DNA from: Bacillus sp. FJAT-29814
GTDB lineage: Bacteria > Bacillota > Bacilli > Bacillales > Cytobacillaceae
Direction of reading: 5' to 3'
Assembly: GCF_001510715.1 (NCBI RefSeq)
Contig: NZ_LMTJ01000004.1
Coordinates: forward strand, 1 to 64,000
Length of the DNA stretch: 64,000 bases
Both the position numbers and the translations under genes were made by a program. Shown in pieces: positions 41,919-50,708 of the stretch (position 1 is its first letter; the number at the start of each line of letters is the position of its first letter). The notes below the pieces were generated by a model. It had not been told where the DNA came from, ran no database searches, and saw only the letters and a list, made by a program, of their open reading frames with translations.

Positions 41919-41930
41919 GAATACGTATTC
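41919..41930. promoter_or_regulatory. LacI-type operator 1
   Basis: GAATACGTATTC, a perfect 12-bp palindrome, about ten bases downstream of the predicted start of the binding-protein operon. Bound repressor would block transcription. Confidence 0.75.
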
Positions 41931-41946
41931 ACGTCTTACACTTAAA

Positions 41947-41975
41947 ATGTTAACGCCTAAGGTTTCATCTGTCAA
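41947..41975 (-). promoter_or_regulatory. Promoter of the fructoside operon
   Basis: TTGACA (41975 to 41970) and TAACAT (41952 to 41947) separated by exactly 17 bp on the minus strand. Operator 1 lies just downstream. Confidence 0.7.
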
Positions 41976-41982
41976 TATTTTT

Positions 41983-41996
41983 TTAAAACGTTTACA
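41983..41996. promoter_or_regulatory. Possible CcpA (cre) site
   Basis: TTAAAACGTTTACA matches the cre consensus TGWAANCGNTNWCA except for the second base. It lies eight bases upstream of the -35 box of the fructoside operon, between the divergent genes. Confidence 0.45.
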
Positions 41997-42067
41997 AACC
42001 TTTCTTTTAAGGGTAAAATGTTAGTAGATTGAATGGATAGTTTGATTGAATTATGCGAATATCTCAT

Positions 42068-42079
42068 GAATACGTATTC
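42068..42079. promoter_or_regulatory. LacI-type operator 2
   Basis: A second exact GAATACGTATTC palindrome, 149 bp (about 14 helical turns) from operator 1, suitable for looping. Confidence 0.75.
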
Positions 42080-42108
42080 TCACCCTTCTAATTTCATGAA
42101 TATGTAGG

Positions 42109-42120
42109 GAATACGTATTC
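42109..42120. promoter_or_regulatory. LacI-type operator 3
   Basis: Third exact GAATACGTATTC, 41 bp (about four turns) from operator 2 and 24 bases ahead of the lacI-type start codon, indicating autoregulation. Confidence 0.75.
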
Positions 42121-42143
42121 AACGATGAAAGGATTTTTTATAT

Positions 42144-43136
42144 ATGAAAATAACGATGAAAGAGATCGCCAAGCTGGCAAATGTTTCTCAATCGACTGTA
42201 TCGAGGGTCATTAATGGAAACAAAGGCGTCAACGAAGAGGCAGCCCAGCGGGTTATGGAAGTCATTGAAAAAGTTGGGTTTATTCCAAATAAAGCTGCGC
42301 AAACACTAAAAAGGAGCAAGTCTCACATTATCGGCGTGCTGCTTACAGAGACATACAACCCCTATTTCGTTGAATTAATTGATAAGCTAGAGGCAGAGTC
42401 CCGTAAGCGGGGGTACAATATCCTCTTGCATGTATCAAACCGCAATCCGATTGTGGAGTGGGAAAGTGTTCAAAATTTTATAGCCCGTCAAGTGGACGGG
42501 ATGATCATTATTCCATCTGGAGAATACAACATCGAACGGATTAGCAAACTTTCGATCCCTTCTATCGTGATGACGCAAAATTGGAAGCCAATTGACAGTA
42601 TTGGCCTTGACCACATACTGGCAGGAAAAATGGTGGCGGAAAAATTTGTCTTATCCGGACATAAAACGTTTGGGTTCGTTGGAACGGCCCCGGATGAAAA
42701 ATTTCTTGGTTTCAGCAGCGGATTGCAGGAAAACGGCGTGGAATTTGCAGATAAAAATTATATCATTTTACAGGAAACTTCTACGAACAACTTTTTAATA
42801 CGACGTGATATTGATGCGTATTTGGAGCAAGCTGGGGGAACAGTTGATTTTACTTGCTGCTTTGCAGCGAACGATATCATGGCCTTGGAGTTCCTGAGGG
42901 CCATTGAAGATAGAGGGATAAAGGTCCCCGAGGATATCTCGATTATCGGGTTTGACGATACGTATCTCGCTAAAATTATGGGGATATCCAGTGTTCATCA
43001 GCCGATTGAAGAAATGGTCAATACGACGCTTGAGCTTCTTTTAGACCGCGTAGAAAATGAAGTTACTTCTGAACCGGTGCAAATCAAGCTGAATCCTACT
43101 CTTGTTGAACGCAGTAGTTCGAATCTAAAGAAATGA
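42144..43136 (+). CDS. LacI-family repressor of the fructoside operon
   Basis: 330 residues. N-terminal LacI HTH (TMKEIAKLANVSQSTVSRVI) with hinge (NKAAQTLKRSKSHIIGVLL), then a periplasmic-binding-protein-like sensor domain (MIIIPSGEYN, IIGFDDTYLAKIMGISSVHQ). Divergent from the binding-protein operon, with three identical palindromes between them. It ends with ERSSSNLKK. A weak ribosome binding site (GAAAGGA) lies 14 bases ahead. Confidence 0.93.
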   Translation: MKITMKEIAKLANVSQSTVSRVINGNKGVNEEAAQRVMEVIEKVGFIPNKAAQTLKRSKSHIIGVLLTETYNPYFVELIDKLEAESRKRGYNILLHVSNRNPIVEWESVQNFIARQVDGMIIIPSGEYNIERISKLSIPSIVMTQNWKPIDSIGLDHILAGKMVAEKFVLSGHKTFGFVGTAPDEKFLGFSSGLQENGVEFADKNYIILQETSTNNFLIRRDIDAYLEQAGGTVDFTCCFAANDIMALEFLRAIEDRGIKVPEDISIIGFDDTYLAKIMGISSVHQPIEEMVNTTLELLLDRVENEVTSEPVQIKLNPTLVERSSSNLKK

Positions 43137-43262
43137 AGCAGGGACGGGCGGTTTTGTGCCTCATATTTCTTGCTTACAATGATGCATAAAAACCTGCCCC
43201 TTTTTGCGTACCACGGCTACGGTTCTGTCTACACGGGATTTTTCCGTGTCACTGTCACTATC

Positions 43263-43740
43263 AGCCTTTCATATTGACCGGCAAGCCGATTTTTTCCTTA
43301 TCTCGGTCACTTTGAGCCTTTCATATTGACCGACAAGCTGATTTTTTTCTTGTCACGGTCACTATAAGCCTTTCATATTGACCGGCAAGCTTATTTTTTC
43401 TTTGTCTCGGTCACTATGAGCCTTTCATATTGACCGGTAAGCGGATTTTTTCCTTGGCTCGGTCACTTTAAGCCTTTCATATTAACCGACTAGCTAATTT
43501 TTTCCTTGGCTCGGTCTCTTTGAGCCTTTCATATTGACCGGTAAGCTGATTTTTTCCTTGGCTCGGTCACTATGAGCCTTTCATATTGACCGGTAAGCTG
43601 ATTTTTTCCTTGGCTCGGTCACTATAAGCCTTTCATATTGACCGGCAAGCTGATTTTTTCCTTGGCTCGGTCACTATGAGCCTTTCATATTGACCGACAA
43701 GCTGATTTTTTCCTTGGCTCGGTCACTATGAGCCTTTCAT
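43263..43740. repeat. Tandem array of nine 52-bp units
   Basis: AGCCTTTCATATTGACCGG begins a unit repeated nine times with an exact 52-bp period, plus a partial tenth copy. Each unit has TGACCG and CGGTCA arms flanking GATTTTTTCCTTGGC, able to form a hairpin. Variation is confined to single bases. There are no spacers, so it is not CRISPR. Upstream, between 43149 and 43206, an imperfect GGGCGGTTTT/AAAACCTGCCC hairpin may end the lacI-type transcript. Confidence 0.95.
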
Positions 43741-43917
43741 AATGATAGGAACACGAAATTTTATCCTTTTCCAAACCGCCCCCAACTTACGATAATATTC
43801 TACAAGCTGTTGCCCATGCGCAATCTAATTGGACGTTTGTTTAAACAGGTCCAAAGCCTTGATCCTAATCACTTTTTCTCTCCCATATCCCCCAATTGCT
43901 TGTCAGTCAGACAATCG

Positions 43918-44091
43918 TTTAAGTAGAGTGGGTTGAACATTTGAAAAATAAACGTTTCAGATGTATTTCACGCAAGAATAATGATGAACCTTGTTGGATA
44001 AGGGCCGCTTCATTCGGGCAGTTTCCATACGAATACAATCATTCGTCAGTCTCCAGCACCATCCATCACCGCTTCACCCAATCAAACGTTT
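43918..44091. repeat. AAACGTTT-bounded intergenic element, copy 2
   Basis: Starts CAGACAATCGTTTAAGTA and ends CCCAATCAAACGTTTGG, with TAAACGTTTC inside, paralleling 15509-15693. A further CCAAACGTTTGG lies outside at about 44161. No gene is supported between the 52-bp array and the quinone reductase. Confidence 0.7.
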
Positions 44092-44310
44092 GGATAAAAG
44101 CAGCAAGAATCTTACTATAGCCGGATTCTACAGCTTTTCGAGGGCAAAATGATGTCATTCATCCAAACGTTTGGTTAACATGCGCCACAACTATACTCAC
44201 TACTGAATTTATATTTATTTTGGCAGCAGAAGAATGTCGAAATCTTATATTCAACAAATCAACAAAAAAGAGCCATGCCAAGGTTCCCATATTTACTGCA
44301 GACGCTGCCC

Positions 44311-45276
44311 TTATGGGAGCAATAAGATTTTACCCGTACTTTTTCGGCTTTCTAGATATCGGTGAGCTTCTTGTCCCTCTCTTAACGCAAAAGTGGTCGG
44401 CTCCGATACTTTTACTTTTCCTTCTTCTATCCATCTAAACAGCTCTTTTGATCGTGCCACTCTTTCTTCCCTAGACGTGAGAACATTCCAAAGGTCTCCC
44501 CCCGTTAGGGTTTTTGAGGTATCCATCAACATACGGGGATCAACTGGAGCCGGATCTCCGCCTGCCATCCCATAAAATACAACGGTACCACCGATGCGCG
44601 TAACAGCAAAACTGTCCATGAGTGTAGAGCCGATTGATTCATAAACAACATCTACCCCTTTGCCATTCGTGTCTTCCAGAACCTTCCGCTTCCAGTCATC
44701 GTTGTACTGGAGTACCAAATCCGCTCCCACTTTTTTTGCCGCTTCACCTTTTTCCTTAGAAGAGGTTAAGCCGATTACCTTACCACCAAGAAGCTTTACC
44801 ATTTGAACAAGAAGCTGCCCGACACCTCCGGCTGCTGCGTGCACTAAGACAACATCATTATTTTTTACTGCATAGCTGTCCCTTGTAAGATAATGTGCAG
44901 TTAGTCCTTGAAGGAGTATAGATGCAGCCTCATTAAATGAAACGGATTCTGGCAGAGGTATTAATTTTTCATATGGAACAGCTACTAGCTCGGCATTGGC
45001 AAATGGAACATCAGCAAATGCAACACGGTCTCCGGTTCTTACGCCTTGCACTTCGGCTCCTACTTTTTCTACAATTCCGGCGCCTTCATAACCTAAAATA
45101 TAGGGAGGCTTCCCGGAAAGATGATAATTTCCTTTCCTTCTATAAATATCTGCAAAATTTAGGCCAATCGCTTTCATCCTTACAAGAATTTCATCCGGAC
45201 CGATGACAGGATCCATTACTTCGCCATATTCCAGTACTTCCGGGCCTCCAAATGTGTTAAAAACAAGTGCTTTCAT
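44311..45276 (-). CDS. NADPH:quinone reductase, QOR-type MDR family
   Basis: 321 residues. MKALVFNTFGGPEVLEYGEV start, GroES-like domain (MKAIGLNFADIYRRKGNY), Rossmann motif VLVHAAAGGVGQLLVQMVKL, and TGKILLLP at the end identify a zinc-free quinone reductase. A modest GAGGTAC lies before the ATG. Monocistronic. Distinct from the PIG3-like paralogue at 16.1 kb. Confidence 0.9.
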   Translation of the reverse strand: MKALVFNTFGGPEVLEYGEVMDPVIGPDEILVRMKAIGLNFADIYRRKGNYHLSGKPPYILGYEGAGIVEKVGAEVQGVRTGDRVAFADVPFANAELVAVPYEKLIPLPESVSFNEAASILLQGLTAHYLTRDSYAVKNNDVVLVHAAAGGVGQLLVQMVKLLGGKVIGLTSSKEKGEAAKKVGADLVLQYNDDWKRKVLEDTNGKGVDVVYESIGSTLMDSFAVTRIGGTVVFYGMAGGDPAPVDPRMLMDTSKTLTGGDLWNVLTSREERVARSKELFRWIEEGKVKVSEPTTFALREGQEAHRYLESRKSTGKILLLP

Positions 45277-45586
45277 ATAAGTACCTCATCTCTAGTGTTA
45301 ATTCATAATCACTTCTTTTATATGTTAGCATTAATAGGTCGGTATATATGCAAGGAGCGTTTAAATTTACATCATTGCAATTCGCAACTGAATTCGCTTT
45401 ATTTCTTTAAGTCCATATAAAACCCAAACACACATTTTTACTTCGTTCTATTATATTTCCTAAACATGAAATAGGCGAGATCACCTTTAGATCATCTCGC
45501 CCGATTCTTGAATATCATTTTTCTTCAATTAAAAATAGATTCAGTATGCAAACTGGGTTAAACAAGGAAATAAATTCTGAAAGTAC

Positions 45587-45612
45587 AAAAAACCGACAGC
45601 TGCCGGTTTTTT
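45587..45612. terminator. Bidirectional terminator
   Basis: AAAAAACCG and CGGTTTTTT pair around GACAGCTGC-like sequence, with A- and T-runs on both sides. It ends the dinB-like gene. The rest of the 353-bp gap up to the quinone reductase shows no gene. Confidence 0.75.
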
Positions 45613-45629
45613 ACATCATTTAAAGCTTT

Positions 45630-46118
45630 TTAAGCATTGATTGCTTCCCATTCTTCTTTGCTTGGACCATATACGCCAGGAACTTTCAAGCCAGCTTGTC
45701 TCATCAGCACAGTCAATTGTCCCCGATGATGAGCCTGATGTTGAATTAGCAGACGGAAAACAGCTTGAACTGGCATGTCCATTCCAAATAAATTCACGAT
45801 TTTGTTCATTTCTTCATCCGAAACCTGTTCAGGAAATGCTTGTGTGAACCGCTGACTTACTGTTTTGTAGGTCTCGCTGATTTCAGCTGCTGATCTCGGT
45901 GTTTCTTTTTGAAGATCAGGTACCTCGAATGTTAATCCTACCTGTGAAGGAAAGTAAAAAACTGCTCCAGTAATGTGCCAAGCCAAGCTTCCTATGCTGT
46001 ATAATCCTGGAGAAACTTCCTGATTCAACGATTCATCTGTCAGCACGTCCAACACTTTTTGGGTAACATCTGCTTCTCGTTTCCATTCGTTTAAGAAATC
46101 ATTTACTGATGTAAACAT
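45630..46118 (-). CDS. DinB-family protein
   Basis: 162 residues of the DinB/YfiT four-helix bundle superfamily. The metal-binding His triad is in SLAWHITGAVF and HQAHHRGQLTVLMRQ. Members include bacillithiol-dependent transferases and damage-induced proteins of unknown reaction. GGAGGAGGG lies just ahead of the ATG at 46118; the longer frame begins inside that region. Confidence 0.85.
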   Translation of the reverse strand: MFTSVNDFLNEWKREADVTQKVLDVLTDESLNQEVSPGLYSIGSLAWHITGAVFYFPSQVGLTFEVPDLQKETPRSAAEISETYKTVSQRFTQAFPEQVSDEEMNKIVNLFGMDMPVQAVFRLLIQHQAHHRGQLTVLMRQAGLKVPGVYGPSKEEWEAINA

Positions 46119-46260
46119 TTCATTCCCTCCTCCAATTGGAAAATCCTTCATTTTTAAACAAGTTTTTCATATTCATTGTATCATGCTCAGCTAACTATTT
46201 GCTTCTCTCAAAAGACCTATTAACAATTACTTTTTATGATATAGTCACATTTTTCATTTT

Positions 46261-46710
46261 TCACTTTGATATCCATTCATATTGAATGTCAGGCAAATTT
46301 TCTTCATTTTCGTGTCCTCTGCCAATGATTTTAAATCCATTTTTTTCATAAAATCGTTGTGCATTTTCATTTACTTCAAATGTATATAATGTTAATCTCC
46401 CACTTGATTGTTCTTTTACCTTGTCAAGTAATGTTTGACCAATCCCCATTCCTTGATAACCAGTATGAATATACAGTTGGCTGATCTCCCTTTCATTATA
46501 GGCAATCATTCCAACTACATTGTCATCAATTAAAGCCAAATCTATTTGATACTGTTGGGGTAATATATTATTTAAATAATTTAGGTGATTTTCAAAACTA
46601 TGATTTTCTTTCTGACCAATAGCCCGTTCCTTACTATCTCGCCACATTTCCACTGTCTGTTCAGCGTACTTAGGATTATACTGAGTTATTACGAATTTGT
46701 GTTTGTTCAC
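46261..46710 (-). CDS. GNAT-family N-acetyltransferase
   Basis: 149 residues. Motif A ISQLYIHTGYQGMGIGQTLLDKV and NENAQRFYEKNGFKIIGRG are clear GNAT signatures. It starts with GTG, six bases after GGGGGG. Substrate unknown. A short membrane-peptide gene lies 81 bp upstream in the same direction. Confidence 0.87.
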   Translation of the reverse strand: MNKHKFVITQYNPKYAEQTVEMWRDSKERAIGQKENHSFENHLNYLNNILPQQYQIDLALIDDNVVGMIAYNEREISQLYIHTGYQGMGIGQTLLDKVKEQSSGRLTLYTFEVNENAQRFYEKNGFKIIGRGHENEENLPDIQYEWISK

Positions 46711-46791
46711 TACAATCCCCCCTTAAGCTTTGTTTGTTGATTTAGCATCCGATCCTTTAACAACCTCCACGTTTTTAAGGTTGAGATTGAC

Positions 46792-46884
46792 TCATTTATG
46801 TTCTTCTTTCTGATTGGAATTCCACGCTACAGCTCCAAATAGAGCTCCAATGATTAAGATTGTCCATTTTATTGCTCTTTTCAT
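46792..46884 (-). CDS. 30-aa putative membrane peptide
   Basis: ATG preceded by AAAGGAG at eight bases; the peptide MKRAIKWTILIIGALFGAVA continues with a polar tail ending KEEHK. One hydrophobic helix with a positively charged N-terminus, the layout of small membrane proteins and some type I toxins. No antisense partner is obvious. Too short for family assignment. Located just upstream of the GTG-started acetyltransferase. Confidence 0.5.
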   Translation of the reverse strand: MKRAIKWTILIIGALFGAVAWNSNQKEEHK

Positions 46885-47173
46885 CTTCTGCACTCCTTTA
46901 TTTACTCTTTTTTCTTAAGTCTAATCAAAACAAGTATTCTGTCGTGCAGCCCAAAATGCAGAATGAGGGACAGACTCTTTTTGCATTCATTATTGGCTAC
47001 ACTCGGTCAGAATCGCGAATACTAAAAGGAATCCTTATTAGGATATTTAATTTTTGCAAAATTGCATATGTTCAATTACTTTATTGTACTACATATTCAA
47101 CCAAATGAAGAAAGTGAAGATGCTAGAGGAACAGCTAATTTTTAATTTGCGAATGATCTGGAGATGAATCGTG
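46885..47173. other. Intergenic stretch
   Basis: No gene supported. A stop-free plus-strand frame of 82 codons overlaps this region, but has no ribosome binding site and unnatural composition. Promoters for the divergent small peptide and the MscS gene must lie here. Confidence 0.4.
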
Positions 47174-48268
47174 ATGTCATGGAAATCATTCTTTACATAC
47201 GAATTTATAAAAGAAGTTAGAATTTCACTAGGTATCTTGGTGCTGTTCTTACTTTTTAGGAAGATATTTGCCAAATATATCATTGTTCTGATATTAAAAT
47301 GGAGTCGAAAAGAACATCATCCTTTTTTCTCTCACATGTTTTTATCATTCGAAAGACCAATTCAGTGGCTGCTCCTTGTATTTGGAATTTATTTAGCCGC
47401 TTGGAACCTCCCTTATTTTGATCATTCCCATCTGTTATTTGTGAAAATAGTAAAATCCGCAATTATCTTTATTGTCGGTTGGGGGTTGTTTAACTTATCA
47501 TCTTCCTCTTCCCTTATTCTTGCAAAACTTAATGAAAGATTCGACTTTGAAATTGATCAAATACTGATCCCTTTTTTGTCTAAATTATTGCGAGTTATTA
47601 TTGTGGTTGTCATCCTTAGTGGGATTGCAGCAGAATTTAATTATAATATTGTTGGTTTGGTGGGAGGTTTAGGATTAGGCGGGCTTGCATTTGCCCTAGC
47701 TGCTAAGGATGCAATCGGTAATTTATTTGGAGGCGTCATTATCATTACAGAAAAACCTTTTACCATTGGAGATTGGATTTTAACATCGAGCGTAGAAGGT
47801 ACAGTGGAGACGATTACGTTTAGAAGTACAAAGATCCGAACTTTTGCACAAGCACTCGTAACCGTACCAAATGCAAAATTAGCAAATGAAACGATAACAA
47901 ACTGGAGTAAAATGGGGAAAAGGCGGATTGTGTTCAATGTAAGTGTAACGTATGATACACCCAAAGAAAAGTTAGAAGCTGTTATTAAAAAGGTGGAGCA
48001 GATGCTGAAAACTCACCCTGGCATCCACCAAGACACAATCGTAACCAAGTTTGATAAATATGGAGCAGATGGGTTAGATATTTACATTTATTTTTTCACA
48101 AAAACAACCGTCTGGATCGAGTTCTTACAAGTAAAAGAAGAAATCAACTATAACATAATGGATATCCTTGATCATGAAGGGGTTTCCCTTGCAATCCCTA
48201 ATAGAAGGATATATGTAGATTCAAAATCTGAAGGTAATGGGAAAGTTAGATGGGAGTTTTTAAAGTGA
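47174..48268 (+). CDS. MscS-family mechanosensitive channel
   Basis: 364 residues. Four hydrophobic segments precede the pore-lining helix and the MscS core (IVGLVGGLGLGGLAFALAAKDAIGNLFGGV), then the beta domain (KPFTIGDWILTSSVEGTVETI) and the C-terminal alpha/beta domain. Releases solutes on hypo-osmotic shock. The ATG at 47174 has GGAG ten bases ahead; an adjacent GTG is the alternative. It resembles the YkuT/YnaI group more than plain MscS by its extra N-terminal helices. Confidence 0.9.
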   Translation: MSWKSFFTYEFIKEVRISLGILVLFLLFRKIFAKYIIVLILKWSRKEHHPFFSHMFLSFERPIQWLLLVFGIYLAAWNLPYFDHSHLLFVKIVKSAIIFIVGWGLFNLSSSSSLILAKLNERFDFEIDQILIPFLSKLLRVIIVVVILSGIAAEFNYNIVGLVGGLGLGGLAFALAAKDAIGNLFGGVIIITEKPFTIGDWILTSSVEGTVETITFRSTKIRTFAQALVTVPNAKLANETITNWSKMGKRRIVFNVSVTYDTPKEKLEAVIKKVEQMLKTHPGIHQDTIVTKFDKYGADGLDIYIYFFTKTTVWIEFLQVKEEINYNIMDILDHEGVSLAIPNRRIYVDSKSEGNGKVRWEFLK

Positions 48269-48326
48269 AGTATCTACATTCTAACTAGGATTCATATCTT
48301 GATCCCGTTTTAACAAGCTGAAGAGA

Positions 48327-48365
48327 GTGTCCTAAAAGTATAACTTTTGGGAGCACCTCTTTTTG
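48327..48365 (+). terminator. Terminator of the MscS gene
   Basis: GTGTCCTAAAAGT and ACTTTTGGGAGCAC form a stem with a 3-nt loop and one bulge, followed by CTCTTTTTG. Confidence 0.7.
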
Positions 48366-48389
48366 TTTTTTTTCGAACCATAAAATTAA

Positions 48390-48683
48390 TTATTCCTTCC
48401 TTAACTTAAGTACCCGTGCAAAAAAAAGCATCCTGAAAGTCTTGCCTTCTTGAACACAAATCCCTTTAATAAAAAAGAAGGTCTCTTCATCTCGAAGAAA
48501 CGAAGTTATTTTTTCTTCGTCATTTCCCAACAAACCTATTGCAGCAGCTACACCAATGCCGAGACCAAACCAAGCAGCAATACTCAATACATTTATATAT
48601 TTTAACAAATGTTTACTTTTAAGTATTTTAAGACTTAAAGAAACTAAAGTTTCACTAACCACACCCCAAACTGTTTCTGGCAT
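48390..48683 (-). CDS. Hypothetical membrane-associated protein
   Basis: 97 residues with one clear hydrophobic segment (YINVLSIAAWFGLGIGVAAA) and a polar C-terminus. No ribosome binding site is visible before the ATG, so start or reality is uncertain; it may be the remnant of a longer gene. No known family. Confidence 0.4.
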   Translation of the reverse strand: MPETVWGVVSETLVSLSLKILKSKHLLKYINVLSIAAWFGLGIGVAAAIGLLGNDEEKITSFLRDEETFFFIKGICVQEGKTFRMLFFARVLKLRKE

Positions 48684-48906
48684 TTAATTGATGTATGTTT
48701 CAGCAGTATGTTTATTATTCTTTATGAGTTTTTTCTCATTTAAAAATTGTGGCTCTGTCTTAGTGAAGATTCTATTTTGTAGTTCAACTAACGAATGCGA
48801 TAGTCTTAGAAGGATTATTGCTAATTTTTGTTGAAGTTATTAAGCTAACGGACAGGTTAACTCAAGAAGCATTTAATAGTTTTTGATTTGTTATGGAGTT
48901 GAGAAA

Positions 48907-49206
48907 ATGGACGTATTAATTTACACATTGATTTTGTTTGTTATCCCGTTTATTTACCAAAACAAAATTACAGTATATTTTTATATGAAAAGTAATTCTT
49001 TATTGGCGGCAGTATTTCTCACTAGTTTAGTTAACTTAATTCTTTACTCTGGCGGCATTATAGGATGGACGTATTATAGTTTTAACGCCGATATAGGATG
49101 GGATATTGAAACTTTAATATTGAGTGGGGTAGTATTTACAATCCTTGTTTTTATAACAAATTTATTTATCATGGTTATTTATTTTAATGTAAAAAAAAGC
49201 ACTTAA
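48907..49206 (+). CDS. Small membrane protein, unknown
   Basis: 99 residues, three to four hydrophobic helices (LIYTLILFVIPFIYQ, LLAAVFLTSLVNLILY, LILSGVVFTILVFI). GGAG lies eight bases before the ATG. First of four small membrane-protein genes on this strand. Function unknown. Confidence 0.65.
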   Translation: MDVLIYTLILFVIPFIYQNKITVYFYMKSNSLLAAVFLTSLVNLILYSGGIIGWTYYSFNADIGWDIETLILSGVVFTILVFITNLFIMVIYFNVKKST

Positions 49207-49298
49207 TTAACCGTTCAGGCTTCTTGAAATAACAGGGAGGATAATTGAATAAAGAAGATTGAAAGGAAAGTAATTCACAAAAAAGGGAGGTATAAAAG

Positions 49299-49529
49299 GT
49301 GGACTTATTACTATGGATAACTATTGGTTTCATAATAATTGGATTTGTTGTTCTCACTTCTATGAAAAAAGGTATGGAAAGTAAGCTCGCTTTTATAACA
49401 GCAAATATGGAAGAAGAGGAAAGTTCAAAAAAAGCTAAATCCATAATTTGGTGGATAGCGAGTGCCACAGCTTGGGGAATAGTGAGTATGATTCTTATTA
49501 TTTGGTGGTTTCATAATCACTTTGGATAA
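49299..49529 (+). CDS. Small two-helix membrane protein, unknown
   Basis: 76 residues: helix 1 LLLWITIGFIIIGFVVLTS, a charged middle (MEEEESSKKAKS) and helix 2 WGIVSMILIIWWF. Starts with GTG eight bases after GGGAGG. Function unknown. Confidence 0.65.
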   Translation: MDLLLWITIGFIIIGFVVLTSMKKGMESKLAFITANMEEEESSKKAKSIIWWIASATAWGIVSMILIIWWFHNHFG

Positions 49530-49674
49530 CTGTTGGTTTCAAATGTACTTAAACAAACAGAGTGGTTACTTTAAGATCCGTCTGCCATTACGGCCATTTT
49601 TTATTGAACTAAAGGGCATTTAACGAGTAATACGTGTTAAAATTTAAGCAAATATAAATCAAGGGGTGTTAAAT

Positions 49675-49857
49675 ATGTCTAAAGATGTTATTGCCATAGT
49701 AGCCATAGTTTCTTTTGTAATATGGATTGCGGTTTCCCGAGAAGCTGTAAAACCTTCAAAAGAGATAAATTGGCGAAAAATGATAACCTTACTGTTTGCG
49801 GGAACTTTATCGGCATTAGTTATAACCATTTCGCTTTTTCAAAGCCTGCCCTTTTAG
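49675..49857 (+). CDS. Small two-helix membrane protein, unknown
   Basis: 60 residues: IAIVAIVSFVIWIAV and ITLLFAGTLSALVITISLF helices joined by a basic loop (KPSKEINWRK). AAGGGGTG precedes the ATG. Same architecture as its upstream neighbour but no obvious sequence identity. Confidence 0.6.
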   Translation: MSKDVIAIVAIVSFVIWIAVSREAVKPSKEINWRKMITLLFAGTLSALVITISLFQSLPF

Positions 49858-50134
49858 TTCCGAACGGGGGCTTATGTTTAATAAAGGGTCGCTGCTGCGG
49901 CTTTTTTTGTTGTTCTACGAACGGTTAATTGAATAAACATTGTTTGTTCAGATGGGAAGGGAGTAGATATTAAGGGTCCTTTACTAATGTTTTGTTCGTT
50001 GTTTTATCATTAGTTCTGTCTTTGAAATAGCGTTTGATTCTTTATAAGAAAGAACGATAAATTATATAAAAGTTTGATAAAATGTTATTAATAAATTGAG
50101 ATGGTGAACTATAAATGATCAGGTTGGAGATTTA

Positions 50135-50437
50135 ATGAAAAACAATTATAATATTTATAATATTGTCGTGCATGTTATCAATTTAATCCTATTGGGAACT
50201 ATCGGTTTTCTCGCGTTTTTCTCTGTGGTAAATATTAGCCCAGCCCAAGACCCCATCTCTGACATGTTTAAATTCGGTCTTATTGCTTTTCTGCTCGTCA
50301 TGTGGGCAGTTAATTACTGGTTCCAATACAAGAGGCAAAAATGGATTCTACCAATAGCCGGAACCGTCCTTTACGTCGCCATCGCTTTGTTTGTCATGGG
50401 GGTTGTTATGCCATTTCTACACTACATTGCTTATTAA
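50135..50437 (+). CDS. Small three-helix membrane protein, unknown
   Basis: 100 residues, hydrophobic segments at about 10-32, 45-63 and 72-95. GGAG lies six bases before the ATG. Followed by a strong terminator. The preceding 277 bp contain no gene. Confidence 0.65.
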   Translation: MKNNYNIYNIVVHVINLILLGTIGFLAFFSVVNISPAQDPISDMFKFGLIAFLLVMWAVNYWFQYKRQKWILPIAGTVLYVAIALFVMGVVMPFLHYIAY

Positions 50438-50560
50438 ATAAACCCGCAGCCATGCCGAATAACAATTAAACAGAGTTATCACGTTTGGTAAGCTGGCTAA
50501 TAGAAGCTCAGTTCTTATTGCAATAATGGATGCTTTAACACAATAAGAAATAAAATAAAT

Positions 50561-50615
50561 GAGCTTGAAATATGCAAGTTTTTATGCACTACTTGCGTAT
50601 TTAAGGCTCTTTTTA
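50561..50615 (+). terminator. Terminator with a 19-bp stem
   Basis: GAGCTTGAAATATGCAAGT pairs with ACTTGCGTATTTAAGGCTC with two or three mismatches, followed by TTTTTAC. It ends the small membrane-protein gene. Confidence 0.75.
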
Positions 50616-50679
50616 CATTCATAAAAGATACTGCGTGTTTATTGCATTTCTTAATTGCCAAATTCACCCCAAACCAAAA

Positions 50680-50708
50680 AACAAAGGAAGCAGTGTCCCC
50701 TGCTTCCT
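50680..50708 (-). terminator. Terminator of the polysaccharide deacetylase gene
   Basis: AGGAAGCAG and CTGCTTCCT pair perfectly; on the minus strand TTGTTTTTTGG follows. The hairpin overlaps the first two bases of the stop codon. Confidence 0.75.

Noticed and set aside
43263..43740. Possible CRISPR array
   Set aside because: The entire 52-bp unit repeats without variable spacers and no cas genes are near.
44220..44438. Plus-strand open frame of 72 codons
   Set aside because: Its 3' half is antisense to the conserved quinone reductase and there is no ribosome binding site.
46860..47108. Plus-strand hydrophobic open frame of 82 codons
   Set aside because: No ribosome binding site, odd composition, and it overlaps the better-supported small peptide gene on the other strand.
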